A stretch of DNA of 64,000 nucleotides from Diplonema papillatum (GCA_030068145.1 JAPJBO010000701.1:58793-122792); one strand, 5' to 3'; counted from the stretch's first letter, positions 16,326-27,769 are shown. Notes: generated by a model not told the origin, from the letters alone. Numbers and translations: made by a program.

Positions 16326-17641
16326 TGGTGATGTCCTCTTGGGCGGAACCTACTTGTGCTCCAACAACATCCACGATTGCAGAGGCACTGGGCTGCACTG
16401 GTGGGGCACCCCCACCCCGCTCAGAACCGATAAAGAACAAAAAAAGTCGTAACCCAACACAGGACGAGAAGGAAGGAGCAGCACCACCAGAACCGAGAAA
16501 GAACAAAAAAAGAAGAATACTACGCACCAAACCCACCACCCTCCCCAACCCGGGCTTCCTTTTTACCCCTGCAAACCCGTGAATAGGTGCTACGGGAGTA
16601 TCTGGCAACCGCTGCTTAACAGTGCTCACGTGGGCGGTGTCTTCGGACAGCACCTCGTGATGTTCGCATCACAAAACAAAGAAGACAGTGAAATGGTCGT
16701 TACCTGGTCGGGTTTCGCTCGCGACCGTTTCCTGAACAATCCTTCACTAAATCCGCGGTTAAATAACCTGGCCTCAGTGGTGCAAGCACCACGCGCTCTT
16801 CAAACCCAAGAAACATTTTCACCCCCCAAATCGGGGGGGGGGCAATGTTGGCACCCTACCTGTTTTTTTGTTTTTTTTTGTTTTTTTTGTTTTTTTGTTT
16901 TTTTGTTTTTTTGCTGTTTTTTTTGCTCTGGAGGTTTGTGTTTTTTTGCCCTGGTGGTCTGCTGGTGCACTCTTGCTGGCTCGGGTGAGCCAGGGTCTTC
17001 CACATGCAGGCCAGCGGTCTGGTGAGGTGGCATTTCGAGTACTTATCAGAAGCTTTTGAAGCAGTCTGCAGACCTATCAGGATTGTTGAGCAGTAGCTGA
17101 ATGGTCTAGAATGTGAAAAGCTAGGCATTTTTTGGTGGCCTAGGCTGCGCAGCGACTCTGTGCGGCTTCAGACCCGCAGAGCGTGAGACACAGCAGGCGC
17201 GACGCCTTGCGCTTACACAGCGCATGACATCTGCCACAGCGGCGGTGTCGGGTGGGGCAGCACATACTTCGATTAAGCTCATTGCACAACATTGCACAGA
17301 GAGAGCTCGCCAAATCCTGTGCTGCGCCCTGCGTACAGACATTCGTGGGCAAGAACCCCCGTGCAGTTAACACCAGGTCATGTTATAAGTAAGCTTGTCT
17401 CTCTCTTCCTCTAAGAGACTCAATCAAAGTCTTCCCCGAAAAGATTCTTAGATTACCGAGATTTACTGTGGGAATCAAAGTCAAGTTAAGTCACCTGGTC
17501 AACATAACCGAACAGGTCGGCAGTACGTTTATGAATATTTCCTCTTCGTTCGACCGTGTGAACGGGCGAAGCTTGTGATCGATTCGCTACACTTTTACTA
17601 AGACTTAGTTGCTCCACGACCCCAGTAGTACAGTCGGAGTT
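16326..17641. other. Gene-poor stretch with poly-T/GTTTTTTT run
   Basis: A short plus-strand frame at 16579–17025 (HVGGVFGQHLVMFASQNKED) runs into a (GTTTTTTT)n tract at 16860–16925 and matches nothing I recognise. At 16420–16520 two imperfect copies of GAACCGATAAAGAACAAAAA lie about 70 bp apart. No gene can be supported. Confidence 0.4.
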
Positions 17642-18136
17642 TCATCCTTGTAACGAAGGCTCGCTCTGCCGAAATTCGAAGCCCTGGACCACCGCGACGA
17701 AGACATGCCCCTTTGCCACTGGCATCGCGAACACTGCTATGCGTACAGACCGAACCCCCCGAGCAGCTATCGTACACTCAATCAAGCTAAACAAGAGACG
17801 CCAGCCAACCACCAAGTGGCTGGCAAGTATGTCTGCTTTATCTGGCGTTTCTCCGAGACCACACAGACAGGCATTCCAAAATAATCCAAGGTCGGTGTAC
17901 AAACCATGTTCGTGGGGGTTCAGACCGCATTTCAAAGATGACAACCCAGGTCCGCCTTTTTCGTTCGACATTATGCCCTTACACCACTGCTTACACAAGT
18001 AGCAGCTGCCGCGATCTTGTTCTATGTCCTTCGTTCTTCGTGGCCGGGGGAGGTGGTCCCGTTGTGTCTTCGTCTTAGGGCAGTTTTGCTCAAAAATTGG
18101 TCGCTCCCGGGCTTCAATGTTAGAGTCTGAGTGCAC
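17642..18136 (-). CDS. Cys-rich open frame, possible transposase end (weak)
   Basis: A 164-codon minus-strand frame with a Cys/His cluster (GSCYLCKQWCKG … LKCGLNPHEHG … NACLCGLG). The spacing loosely recalls the Cys-rich C-terminal finger of piggyBac-type transposases, but the match is weak and no catalytic part is seen upstream on the minus strand. It could equally be an unrelated remnant. The surrounding sequence has no other coding signal. Confidence 0.25.
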   Translation of the reverse strand: MHSDSNIEARERPIFEQNCPKTKTQRDHLPRPRRTKDIEQDRGSCYLCKQWCKGIMSNEKGGPGLSSLKCGLNPHEHGLYTDLGLFWNACLCGLGETPDKADILASHLVVGWRLLFSLIECTIAARGVRSVRIAVFAMPVAKGHVFVAVVQGFEFRQSEPSLQG

Positions 18137-20025
18137 TGTGATTCAAGCTTCCAGCACTTCACTCGTATCACCAGGGCGAATGTCCACTCCTCTGACCAGG
18201 GCTTTCCTAGGAATGAGGGTCATAGCGCTGTTGCATGTTTTCAGAGTTCAACATTATTCCAATTATGGTGTTTTGGAAAACACCGTTCCCTGGGTGATAG
18301 TGAGGCGCATCTACTCAAGGAAGCCCCGAATGCGAGCACTGTTCCAATGATAACTCCGCCGTGCTGATCAGTGCAGTCACCGGCCGGTCGAATTCAGTGC
18401 TCGCGCTAAGAAAAAAGCCGGTCATTTATGACTAAAAAAATCCATCGCTGAAAACTGATCGGTCATTTATGACCGGTCATTTTTGGGGCAAAAAAGACCG
18501 GCTGACCAGTCATATTTGGGTCAAAAGTGACCAGCAGTGTTGTCGTGCCAGAGCAGCCGGGCAGGCCCTGCCTGCCTCCCACCTGGCTGTGTTTTCTTCC
18601 TGGTGCCACAGTGGTGTACCCAATCACTTCACATGTGCCCTAATTACCGTCCGGAGCCGAAACCCAGCGACGACAGAGCCGGCTAACATGCTGCAGATCC
18701 AGCTGGCACAACGGCCAGTACTAACGTGTGATGAAGTGGACAACGACCAGCCGCACCTTTTTCCTGGGTCACTTTGATGCTTTGATTCATAGAAAGGGCT
18801 GTGCCAGCTGGTGCTTGACCAATAAATCCAGTGAAAACCTGAACAAAAACTCAACATGGGGAGTGAACCGCCCTGACCAGGGGAAGGAAAACCGCCGAAA
18901 ATACTGAAGCAGGCCACTTGGTTGGCATGAACCACGCCCAGTAGCCTCCGTGGACGGTGCGAGCCTTCAGCTCAGCCGAGCTCGATGAACTCAATGCCAA
19001 CGTTCACGCACGACATACAGTTGGAGTGTCGACCTCGCACGAGGGCGCTGCACAGCGGCGGGTGAAATTGTCCAGAAATGTCGCGATGTCCAGAAGGAAA
19101 GCCAGCAGCTATCATATAATGATAGCTAACGACTGGAGCAAATCTTTTTGTTCGGGGAAGGATCCTGCAGTCAGAAGCAACCCAGCTCAGCCAGCCGAAG
19201 GATAACCGAATAGCTATCGACGGCATTTTGCACGAACCTTGGTCCAGTTAACCCAGATGGGTCGTGCCTAGAACTCTTTCCTTACGCCATTCTGACGAAG
19301 CTGACTCAGCGACTGGGGAGGGGGCTCGCGACTCGGCCGTATCCAGGCTGCAGGTAAGCTCCATTGTGTACTTGGCTGCCTGCACTGAAACCCCTGGAAG
19401 ACGAACACTAGTAAAAAAAGCCACACGCCTGAGATGCTTCGAAATAAAAACTGCCCAGAGGCAGGTTTGAAAAATGACTGGGCCACCGGTCTTAAAGCGA
19501 ACACTGGTCGAATTGCAGTGCTCCCACTAAGGAAAAAACCGTAGGAATTCCTCAAAAAAAAAAAGGTGCTGAAAAATGCCCCGGAGGAATTCCTCCGGAG
19601 GAATTCCTCCGGGGGGACCTGAGGAATTCCTCCGGCCTGGTACCTGGCGTAGGAGTGAACCCGTGTGGGTGTAGCTCGCGACTAGTACTGGTCATGAAGT
19701 CTTTGCCGAATCTTTCTGTGTGACTTTGGCACCTGCGGCATGGACTGCTTCAAAAAACCGCGCCTGGGGCACAAGATGTGGCTGATGGTGCGAGCATGTT
19801 GTCACATTTGGCGTCAAAACTGACTGAGTCCACCACAAAACTGTGAAGAGGGAAGGACAGTGTCTATCCTCATGCTTATCAGGAGTCTTTGTGCTCTCAA
19901 ATACTCTTTGGGCAGACCGCTGTGCCAGTTTTCGGGATCTTCGTACTGCCCCTGTCTTGACCATGTAGGACTATCTCATCATTTGTCTCGTTTCGTCCAA
20001 GTGTCCACTGGCAAAGGATTCACAT
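18137..20025. other. Gene-free region with short palindromes
   Basis: Repeated ACCGGTCATTTATGAC-type blocks at 18415–18530. A related module (GGTCGAATT…CAGTGCTC…CTAAG) recurs at 18384–18412 and 19507–19533. A small palindrome AGCTATCAT/ATGATAGCT is near 19106–19126. A run of GGAGGAATTCCTCC palindromes lies at 19580–19640. No gene recognised. Confidence 0.5.
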
Positions 20026-20238
20026 CATGCAGGGTCAAAACCTTGTGTCTTTTTAGAAATGGCCAAAGAAAAATTTCCGGAAAAAAATGGGTTTTTTGAA
20101 TTTTAAAAGTTTGGAACAAACTCTGCAGTAATTTTTGAGGAAGTTGAGCAATTTTTTTTTTTTTTCCAAAAAAATTTTTAGGGCTCCATCGGCCCCGCGG
20201 GAGCGTTTTAAAAAGACACAAGGTTTTGACCCTGCATG
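20026..20238 (-). mobile_element. CATGCAGGGTC MITE, 213 bp
   Basis: Same ends and body as 6034–6245. Flanks are ACAT (20022–20025) and ATAT (20239–20242), one mismatch from a 4-bp duplication, so it may be older. A partner-less family end lies at 20254–20290 (CATGCAGGGTCAGAACCTTG) and a decayed one near 20382. Confidence 0.88.
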
Positions 20239-20474
20239 ATATCAAATTTATAACATGCAGGGTCAGAACCTTGTGTCTTTTTAAAACGCTTATAAGGAGT
20301 GCAGTGATATCCCGGCATGAGATCTCGCTTGTGGGGATTTCCAATGCTCAGCACCTTCGGCTGACACTGCCTACCAGCCTACCATGCAGGGTCACTACCC
20401 AGCTTGTGCACTGCACGAACAGCATGAAATTGCTGGTGTTTGCTTTGCTCTGGCATGTTGGGGTGTTGGCGGTG

Positions 20475-20590
20475 GGATCCAATCTCAGAAGCTGGAGTCA
20501 AAGCTACAGTGAAAAAAGCGGGTGTGGTGCGGATTCACGCGCATTTTGGTTGTGGTGGAGCAACCCATCTCTAGCTCCAGCTCACCCTGG
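20475..20590. mobile_element. CTCAGAAGCTGGAGTCAAAG MITE relic
   Basis: Left end CTCAGAAGCTGGAGTCAAAG, an AAAAAAGCGGGTGTG block, and AGCTCCAGCTCACC at the right. Same family as the complete copy at 48034–48176. Confidence 0.5.
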
Positions 20591-21639
20591 GAGCACTGAC
20601 AGACACTGCTAAAAAAAGCGCGACACTGCGACAGCGCCAAAAAAACAAAAAACTTTTCCTGATTTAGGCCTCGGATTGACATTCGACCGGCCAAGGCGGT
20701 CGAATGTGGAATTCGACCGGCGCCCGTGTCGATTCGACCGGGCAAAAAAAAATTAGAAAAATCTGCCATGGGTAGTGCCTCATAGTAGTAGAAAATGGTG
20801 GGAAAACGGAAAGCTTTGACAAAAGCCAAGGTCACGGGGGCAAGGGCAAGCTTTTGGATTCCCAACTCCGCTCACCAGCCCCCAGATTGCAGTATGTTCA
20901 GCTGCAGCCAGAATACAGAGACTACTGGGGTCTACAACAAGGTGGTGAAGCAGCAGCACACCCACGAAGGCACATGCCAAGGTCACAGCAGTCATAATGA
21001 GGCCCACCTACAGTGTTCCATTGCCTCAGGCATCTGAAGACTCCACTGCAACCCCGAAACTCGTCGCTCTGGGCCCATCTTTTGTATTGTGACAGTGAAC
21101 CTGGGTTGTCGGCCTGTTTATGACACTAATGATTCACAAGCGAAGCTACTGGAAAAGTCGTATTACGCCGTCCTACTACTGAAGCACGACAGTGTACTAA
21201 CTTTGTGAGACTGCCCGTTTCAGCTAAACCCAGAGTTTCAAGGGAACTTTTACTCTAAAACACCACATGTTGTTTTCCCATGGGAATTTTTTTTTCTGGC
21301 ATAGGACGGATTTCGACCTGTATTCGCCAGTGCAAAAAAAAGTTGTGGCAAATTCCTGTCCAAAAAAAAAAAAAGAGTTTTTTCGGAAAGTGACTTGACC
21401 GGTCGAGCGGTCGAGCCTGACTGCACTGGTGCTGATCACCAATAAAATAACACTCCCGCGTACAGGGCGTTAAAGCGCTCGAAGATCCTCGAAACAAACG
21501 GCGTGCCACGGAATCGTTGCATCTTGTGGCGCCGACCCCACCGCGACGGCGTTCGAAAGCTGATCGTCGGGGTAGAAGAGCTCGATCCACCGCAAGTCCT
21601 GGTGCCCATCTAGACGACGACGATGCCGACACTCGGCCG
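20591..21639. other. Intergenic stretch with ATTCGACCGG repeats
   Basis: ATTCGACCGG occurs three times at 20680–20745, and GACCGGTCGAGCGGTCGAG near 21400. From about 21480 the sequence is GC-rich and open in the frame of the next gene (back to 21517), so an upstream exon or start there is possible. Confidence 0.4.
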
Positions 21640-23895
21640 ATGGGTGGGAACGTGGAGCTGGTGGTTCCGAACGTCCCCAATGCTGAAGAAGTGAGTGACA
21701 AGCTTGTAGATGCTGATGAAATGAGCAGACAAAAGAAGATCGATAAACTAGAGGAAATGCTGGAGAAAGGCACCCTTCTGTGGCGCGACATGCTCCAGAA
21801 AAAGGGCGACCAGCTCCTTTTTGTCATGAAGAGAGAACACGCAGTGGTTGCAAGATTAAAAAGGAAGCTTCGTAGCAGCGAAGACCGTTTTGGAGAAGGG
21901 GCGATGCCTGACACACCCCACCATTTGACTCCTGCTGGGTTTAGAGATAGAGACTCCAGTTTTTGCGCAGCAGACGATGACCACTCATCTGCCCCAGCGA
22001 CACCTGTCGAAAGGTCGCGAGGGTCGCGAGGGTCGCGAGGATCGCGAGAGTCACAGATTGAAGCTGCTGATCAAGAGGTGGGCGCCAGCGACACCGTGAT
22101 GGAGCTCCAGGACCGGCAGGACGATGTGCTGCTCAACATTGCCCGGCTCTTTGCTCGTGATTCGGATCCGATGTGGAAAGAATGGGCTCGAAAGAACCAA
22201 AATCGGCAAAAGAAGGCTTTGGACGAAAATTCAACGGCACCAATTGCTGACAGCAATCTCAATGCTGCGGACTTGTCGGCCGCCCTCGAAGCAGAACGCT
22301 CTCGAGCTCACCGCCTCGAGGAGGCTCTTGTGGAAGCGGGAAACCTCTGCAGATCGGTCTTCGACAATTACAAAAAAGATGTGGCTTCTCTGCAGACTGC
22401 GTGGACATCTGCGCTAGCGAAGGCGATCGCGCAGGTGCGGTATCGTAGACCAAATCAAAACAATGCTACTGCGGGACATCTAAGAGGAGCTGCCTGCTCT
22501 TCACCGGAAGCAGCACCGCCTGAATCGAGGCGTCTCTCGGCGTTGTCTGTCTTCGGAAAGACCTCATCTTTTCACCGCCTCGAACGGGTGCCTTCGTGTA
22601 AGCGAGGCGGATTGAGCCACGGCCAGTCACTCTCCTTCCGCACGCCGACGATGCCCGTCCTCGCAGAACTCGACATCTCGAAGTACGCTGTCGGGAAGAG
22701 TACGGCCAGCGGCTCGGCTTCGGAATCAGTTTCGTCACCTCGTCGATCCAGGCCCAGGGCATCAGAGGATCATCATTCTGAGAGCTATAACCGCAGCGAA
22801 AGCTTTGCAGTGCCGTACGCCAGCCGGGTGTCGCTGTCCGTCTCGCTTCCTCCAACCTCTCCGACTCACGAAGACGATGTCCCCCTTTACACGTTGCGCG
22901 ACACAAACATGCTGCCAAAGTCCACCCAAACGCAGTTCGGCGGCGGCGACTTCGGCCCGGCCTGCACTCCCACCGGAAAGAGAAGTACTAGTGAACCCTT
23001 CGCCGCCCTCCGGGCACACCTCGTTTGGTTCGCCAGCACTCTTCGGCCCATCGAGCGTTTGACCGAGGGCACACAAAGCTTGTCCCAGCAGGTGGCGTCG
23101 TGGAGTGAGACGCTCTCCGTCATAGACCGTGCGCTCACTGCCTCCGACGCACCCAGTCAGGAAGAGCCGACAGACTCGTCTCAAGGTGATGAAGGCCGGT
23201 GGACGGAACTGTTCAAGCGTGCACGAGACTCAGCTGACCAAGGAGCGCTTGTAGAAGAATTTCGCTGCATTGCTCGGTCTCCACCATGCGACCGGTATGG
23301 CATGGCAAATCAGGCTGTTTCAAAGATGCAGCATCCGTCAAGTCCAGCTCGGTCAGGGCATAGCCCTGCTACTCGGCGAGCCCGTGCGAAGGAAGATACT
23401 ACAGGTTACAGTGACACGATGCCTGCATGCCGCATTATTTATGAGCAGGTACCGAGAACACCCGCTTCGTACCGAACAGTACGGCTTTACAAGGCCAACG
23501 ACCCGCTGGCAGACCTCTCGGTGACCCCCGACTGGTACCTCTGTCTCCCACAAGGCGTGCTGCCGCCGATTATTCACCGCACCCCGCAGGCTCTGGCCCT
23601 AGTATCGCATACAAGGACCCCACAGGAGGTGCCTGCCATTCAAGGCCAGCGCCTTGCGCGATCCACAGGTGCTGCTTCCATCTGCTCGCAGCCGCCGACG
23701 GCTCATGCGGAGTGCACGCCACCGGCCGCCGGCAAGGTGCAACATCGTAGGAACCCGCGCCACAAAACTTGGCCTCCTCCCGAAGATACCCCACTTCCAC
23801 AACAAACCAAGCCGCCAGCTGCCCACACGCATGCCGTGCAGGAGAACTACATCACGCAAATTCTGAACACGCACAACAAACTTTGCAGCGTGTAA
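21640..23895 (+). CDS. Coiled-coil, Ser-rich protein of unknown function
   Basis: Open from 21517; the first ATG is at 21640. Two coiled-coil-like stretches are visible: one rich in Lys/Glu/Leu soon after the start (MSRQKKIDKLEEMLEKG) and one near 22260–22400 (LSAALEAERSRAHRLEEAL). Between them is a short in-frame repeat, GSRGSRGSRGS. The middle is Ser/Arg/Pro-rich and probably disordered. The part after about 23290 has weaker coding character and neighbouring frames are also open, so a missed intron or an earlier true end is possible. No catalytic motif, signal peptide or membrane segment is seen. I do not recognise the family. Confidence 0.5.
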   Translation: MGGNVELVVPNVPNAEEVSDKLVDADEMSRQKKIDKLEEMLEKGTLLWRDMLQKKGDQLLFVMKREHAVVARLKRKLRSSEDRFGEGAMPDTPHHLTPAGFRDRDSSFCAADDDHSSAPATPVERSRGSRGSRGSRESQIEAADQEVGASDTVMELQDRQDDVLLNIARLFARDSDPMWKEWARKNQNRQKKALDENSTAPIADSNLNAADLSAALEAERSRAHRLEEALVEAGNLCRSVFDNYKKDVASLQTAWTSALAKAIAQVRYRRPNQNNATAGHLRGAACSSPEAAPPESRRLSALSVFGKTSSFHRLERVPSCKRGGLSHGQSLSFRTPTMPVLAELDISKYAVGKSTASGSASESVSSPRRSRPRASEDHHSESYNRSESFAVPYASRVSLSVSLPPTSPTHEDDVPLYTLRDTNMLPKSTQTQFGGGDFGPACTPTGKRSTSEPFAALRAHLVWFASTLRPIERLTEGTQSLSQQVASWSETLSVIDRALTASDAPSQEEPTDSSQGDEGRWTELFKRARDSADQGALVEEFRCIARSPPCDRYGMANQAVSKMQHPSSPARSGHSPATRRARAKEDTTGYSDTMPACRIIYEQVPRTPASYRTVRLYKANDPLADLSVTPDWYLCLPQGVLPPIIHRTPQALALVSHTRTPQEVPAIQGQRLARSTGAASICSQPPTAHAECTPPAAGKVQHRRNPRHKTWPPPEDTPLPQQTKPPAAHTHAVQENYITQILNTHNKLCSV

Positions 23896-25544
23896 CCCAG
23901 GTGTCGCTGCCAAGTGCACCCTCGCACAGAAATGAAGTACTGCATTCTCATACGCTATCGACCTTACTCCGACTATTTGAAGACGTCTCGTCTTACGAGC
24001 AGGGACTGATTCGCATAGTGTACCAATACCGCACCCTTTGTTTTTCTCTTATCTTCTGCAGTCAACATGTACTTCACACCTCACCTGTTCCCCGGACAGT
24101 TATGTTATGCTTTTGCGCGTGCGGCACACCGTCTTTCCAGTGCGATGTCACCCGCGGCAACTGACCTTTCGCATGCCACCAAGAGTTTGTTCTATTTACT
24201 TTGATCTTGCATGACTCGCAGCCACGTGAGTTAATATGAAGTGAATGCAGTGAGGGTAAGCAGTTTTGTGCAGGCAGAGCAACCTAGCTTTTCTCATTAT
24301 ACCTCTTCCGAGGGCAAGCTCGAATCAAGTCAAGAGCGTACCCACGACTTGCTGCACAGTCTTGTAGAAGCACTGTTAAAGAGCTTCTGCTGCTCTATTT
24401 TACGCTTCCTGCTGATCTTCTCTACTCTGATTGACCAAAAACAAGCGCGACCATGAGGAAGTTCTCGTACAGAGCTGTTGAACGACCTTTTTGCGCGCCG
24501 AGTGACAAAATGTCTCAATGAACCAATGTTTCGGAATAATCATGATCAAAAGACGACAAGTATATACCAACAAGGGTGAGAGGTAGGGGAACAAAAGAGG
24601 TGCGGAGAAGTGGCGTGACTATGCCGGTGTCGGCGTTGCGCCAGCGGGCCATCGACGAAGCGAAGCAGCTGTACGAAGCTTCCTTTGCCAAGAGGGAATA
24701 CAGCGACCCTTCAACGCGCGCCATCCAGACTCGAACACATCAAATACATGCGTATGCTCATTAGATTGCGGAGTCATTTCTGATCGTGGCACGTGTCCTC
24801 TGCCTGTACACGAGTTTTTCTTTGGGGGTTTGTTAGTTGGTTAGCACTCAGGTACTCTCCTTACGGGACTGAGCTCTGCGTCGCGGGAACAGAGCCTGCT
24901 CGCAAAGGTGTTTGCCCAATGTTCTAAAAATCACACAGAGGCGATCGCCCCCTCATTGAGAGACTCGTCACTGGTCGGTACACAGCTAGTCAGCCAACAC
25001 AGGTATGCTGTCCATGTACCGAGTTCTTGCGCAAGTGGAATGTCCTCCCTCCCACCCTCCCGTTGCGCCCATCTTTCCCTTTGGTACTTTGACCGTTGTG
25101 GTGCTGGCACACGGTAACACACGTAGAAATATGACACGTCATTGCGGTCTAGGGAGTCGCAGTCGCAACCAGGGCGGCGGCCGTTGGGATTTTACTGTTT
25201 GCTCAGACACGGTTGTGGAGGCCTTCTCCCCGTGAGGGATTTTCCTGTGCTAGTAGCCTGGGTGGTCCTGGCTGTGACGAGTTACGAACAGCCAGACTCA
25301 CACCGCTGTCTTGTCTGGTCGGTCCCGCGCTGACGCTGATCCGCCATATGTGTCCGTGGCTTGAAGGCCGAACACGGCACAAGTGGGACCTGTGCGGTGT
25401 TGAGCACATATTCATTCCAAGCACGTTCTTGCAATCACCACCCTCCCGCTGCGGCCCGTCAGGTGAGTTCGACTCACAGCTTCAGAGAGTCTACCACGCT
25501 CCGCGTAGAGTTGTCATGTAGTAATATTATGTTTGAATTGCTTT
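23896..25544. other. Gene-free region
   Basis: Only short unrelated frames. A 62-codon frame at 24576–24764 has a plausible helix (LRQRAIDEAKQLYEASFAKR) but no start context or similarity to support it. Confidence 0.35.
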
Positions 25545-25605
25545 GAGCTCGCGTGCTCTCGGAAAGGTCAGCGCGGTAGCTATGACCAGAGAACATATGC
25601 AGGAG
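25545..25605 (-). repeat. Dispersed CGCTACCGCGCTGACC repeat, copy 1 (reversed)
   Basis: Inverse of the module at 30955–31075 and 45288–45380 (TGTTCTC … CGCTACCGCGCTGACCTTTC … GAGA). The core ACCGCGCTGACCTTTCCGAG is shared. Confidence 0.65.
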
Positions 25606-25609
25606 GCAG

Positions 25610-27121
25610 ATGGGAGAGGCCCTGATACCGACTGTCCCTCTCAGGGCGCCAATAGCCTGGCCCACACATGGGAACCCACACCTTTTTACTGCACACCTGT
25701 TCCACCCGCAGGTCTGGGACCGTCTGGCAGAAAATGGCGGAATAGGGGTGGGCGGCTGCCGCGGAGGAAAGCGCGGACACAACTGGAGTATTGGCTCCGT
25801 GCCACGTTGCGACTCAGCACTACATAGCGACACAGCGGGCACTGAGGAGGAACAGGTAGCGCGCCGGCAAGTAGGTACTTGCGGCGTCGACAGCTGCACG
25901 CAGACTGGCAGCGAGGTTGAAGGTGCGCAAGCAATCGAAGGACAGCGGCAGCCCGCTTTGCCGGTCGACAGCCCGCAAAGCGTGCAGGCCAGCCAGGATC
26001 GCGGGGGGGTCGCACCCAACGGGCATGGGCGCGGCTTCCCGGGTTTGCCCTTGGAGCGGCACCTTTTGGTGTCCCCTCCGACCCGAGCCGCCGCGGCCGC
26101 CGCCGCCGCGAAGGCCAGCGCGTCGCCCGCAAGCTCCATCGGGTCCTTCGGCCACTCCAGCAGCCCCGCCCCCTGCTCTCGCCGCCCCCCGCGCGGCGGC
26201 AGCGCGTACTCGCCCGTCCTCCAGCCGCCGAACCTCGCGCTCTACAAGTCCGCTTCGGCGTCGCCCCGCGGAGCCTGCGGAACCGCCGCCCAGCCAGCAC
26301 AAAGTCCGAGCAAGCCCAACACCGCGCGCATTGGCGGCAAGGACGCCCGATGTGGCATCCAGGCAGCATCGGCCTCGCCGGACCCACACGTGAGCTGGGA
26401 AGCACGCGTGCTTCCCAGCGGCCGCTCTGCCCGTGGTGGTTACGAGGCGGGGCGCCCCCAGCTTTCCGGCTCGCAACCCCCGCAGCCGACTTCCGACGCG
26501 GAGCGTTCCGTTCCCAGCCAGCAAGCGAATCCTGGTGCTCGTGGCCCAGGCACCGCGGTCTTTCAAAGCCACGACGCGCAACGACCGCCACGGCAGGCTT
26601 TCTGCGAGGACCGTGCGCAGGAGCAACAGGCCGCCCGCGGCGGTCCCCCCGGGGGGGAGGCCAGCAGCGCGCTGCCGTCGCAGGCTTGCGCCGGTGCCTC
26701 TTGCCGTGTGTATTCGCCGTGCTCGCACTGCCGGAGTGGCTCGGCGTCTCCGCCGTCGCCACCGCCGCGGGTGCCGGCGGAGAGGGCGAGTGTCCCGCAG
26801 CAGGGCCGTGCTGCGCAAGGAGCCGCCGGGGAGTGGAGCCCCGCGCCTTCCGTGCCGATGCTGCACCTCGTGCACGCCACCCCGGCCGAGATCGCGCTGC
26901 TGGGCCGCCAGCTGAGCAGCGAGCGCGCCGCGTCGTGCTCCCCTGCGCAGCTTTCTCCCCGGTTCGCGCGCGCCGCCCGGCAAAGCGTCGAGTCGGCCCG
27001 CGGGCCGGCGTCGGAGGCTTCTTCGGGAACGGCAGCCAGCTCCAGGGCCAGGTACCGCCCCAAGGACCACGCCGGGATTCTATCTTATGCAGACACGTCG
27101 CCGTTCCTCTGGACGCGGTAG
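25610..27121 (+). CDS. Ser/Ala/Pro-rich protein with conserved C-terminal block, function unknown
   Basis: A 503-codon open frame from ATG 25610 to TAG 27121. Most is low-complexity (Ala run near 26090, Ser/Pro-rich elsewhere). The last ~80 codons (ATPAEIALLGRQLSSERAAS … RYRPKDHAGILSYADTSPF) recur in a partial duplicate at 27331–27601, where all length differences are multiples of three. That supports this strand and frame over the long minus-strand frames. The first ~60 codons are doubtful and the true start may be downstream or in another exon. No known domain. GC content is very high. Confidence 0.5.
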   Translation: MGEALIPTVPLRAPIAWPTHGNPHLFTAHLFHPQVWDRLAENGGIGVGGCRGGKRGHNWSIGSVPRCDSALHSDTAGTEEEQVARRQVGTCGVDSCTQTGSEVEGAQAIEGQRQPALPVDSPQSVQASQDRGGVAPNGHGRGFPGLPLERHLLVSPPTRAAAAAAAAKASASPASSIGSFGHSSSPAPCSRRPPRGGSAYSPVLQPPNLALYKSASASPRGACGTAAQPAQSPSKPNTARIGGKDARCGIQAASASPDPHVSWEARVLPSGRSARGGYEAGRPQLSGSQPPQPTSDAERSVPSQQANPGARGPGTAVFQSHDAQRPPRQAFCEDRAQEQQAARGGPPGGEASSALPSQACAGASCRVYSPCSHCRSGSASPPSPPPRVPAERASVPQQGRAAQGAAGEWSPAPSVPMLHLVHATPAEIALLGRQLSSERAASCSPAQLSPRFARAARQSVESARGPASEASSGTAASSRARYRPKDHAGILSYADTSPFLWTR

Positions 27122-27330
27122 CAGCGGGCCGTCAATCTTTGGGTCGAAAAACATCGGAACGGGCTTTTTAACTCGGGGAGTACCACGGCGCTGCCCGATC
27201 GACAACAACCGTAGATACCAGGGACCAGAAACGGGAGTTCGTACTACCCCGTGTTGCTGTCGGAATGCGCAGGCCCGATGGGCTCTCTCTCCATCAGTAG
27301 TAGGGTAAAACCAACCTGTCTCACGACCAC

Positions 27331-27601
27331 CCCGGCCGAGATCGCGCTGCTGGGCCGCCAGCTGAGCAGCGAGCGCGCCGCGTCGTGCTCCCCTTCTCCC
27401 CGGTTCGCGCGCGCCGCCCGGCAAAGCGTCGAGTCGGCCCGCGGGCCGTCGGAGGCTTCGGTCGGCGCGGCTTCTTCAGGAACGGCAGCCAGCTCCAGGG
27501 CCAGGTACCGCCCCAAGGACCACGCCGGGATTCTATCTTATGCAGACACGTCGCCGTTCCTCTGGACGCGGCAACAGCGGGCCGCCAATACCGGTGACTA
27601 G
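27331..27601 (+). pseudogene. Tandem partial duplicate of the 3' end of the preceding gene
   Basis: Repeats 26881–27121 plus 3' flank, at an offset of 450 bp in the coding part and 373 bp in the flank. It lacks the 9 bp encoding AQL, lacks 3 bp, has 15 extra bp (SVGAA) and reads through the first copy's stop by 12 codons to TAG. The flank from CTACCCCGTGTTGCTGTCGG is also duplicated (27244 and 27617). No start is evident, so it may be an alternative last exon or a non-functional copy. Confidence 0.65.
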
Positions 27602-27769
27602 AAACGGGAGTTCGTGCTACCCCGTGTTGCTGTCGGAATGCGCAGGCCCGATGGGCTCTCTCCATTCGCAGGGTAAAACAAACCTGACATTCTCTTACAG
27701 GCTTACACTTGGCGACAGCCGCGTGACGAGATTCTTCTGAAAGCTACACCTGGATAAAGGACCACGTGC

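Noticed and set aside
25686..27070. Long minus-strand frames over the Ser/Ala-rich gene
   Set aside because: The duplicate at 27331 keeps the plus-strand frame through three indels; minus frames are Arg/Gly shadows.
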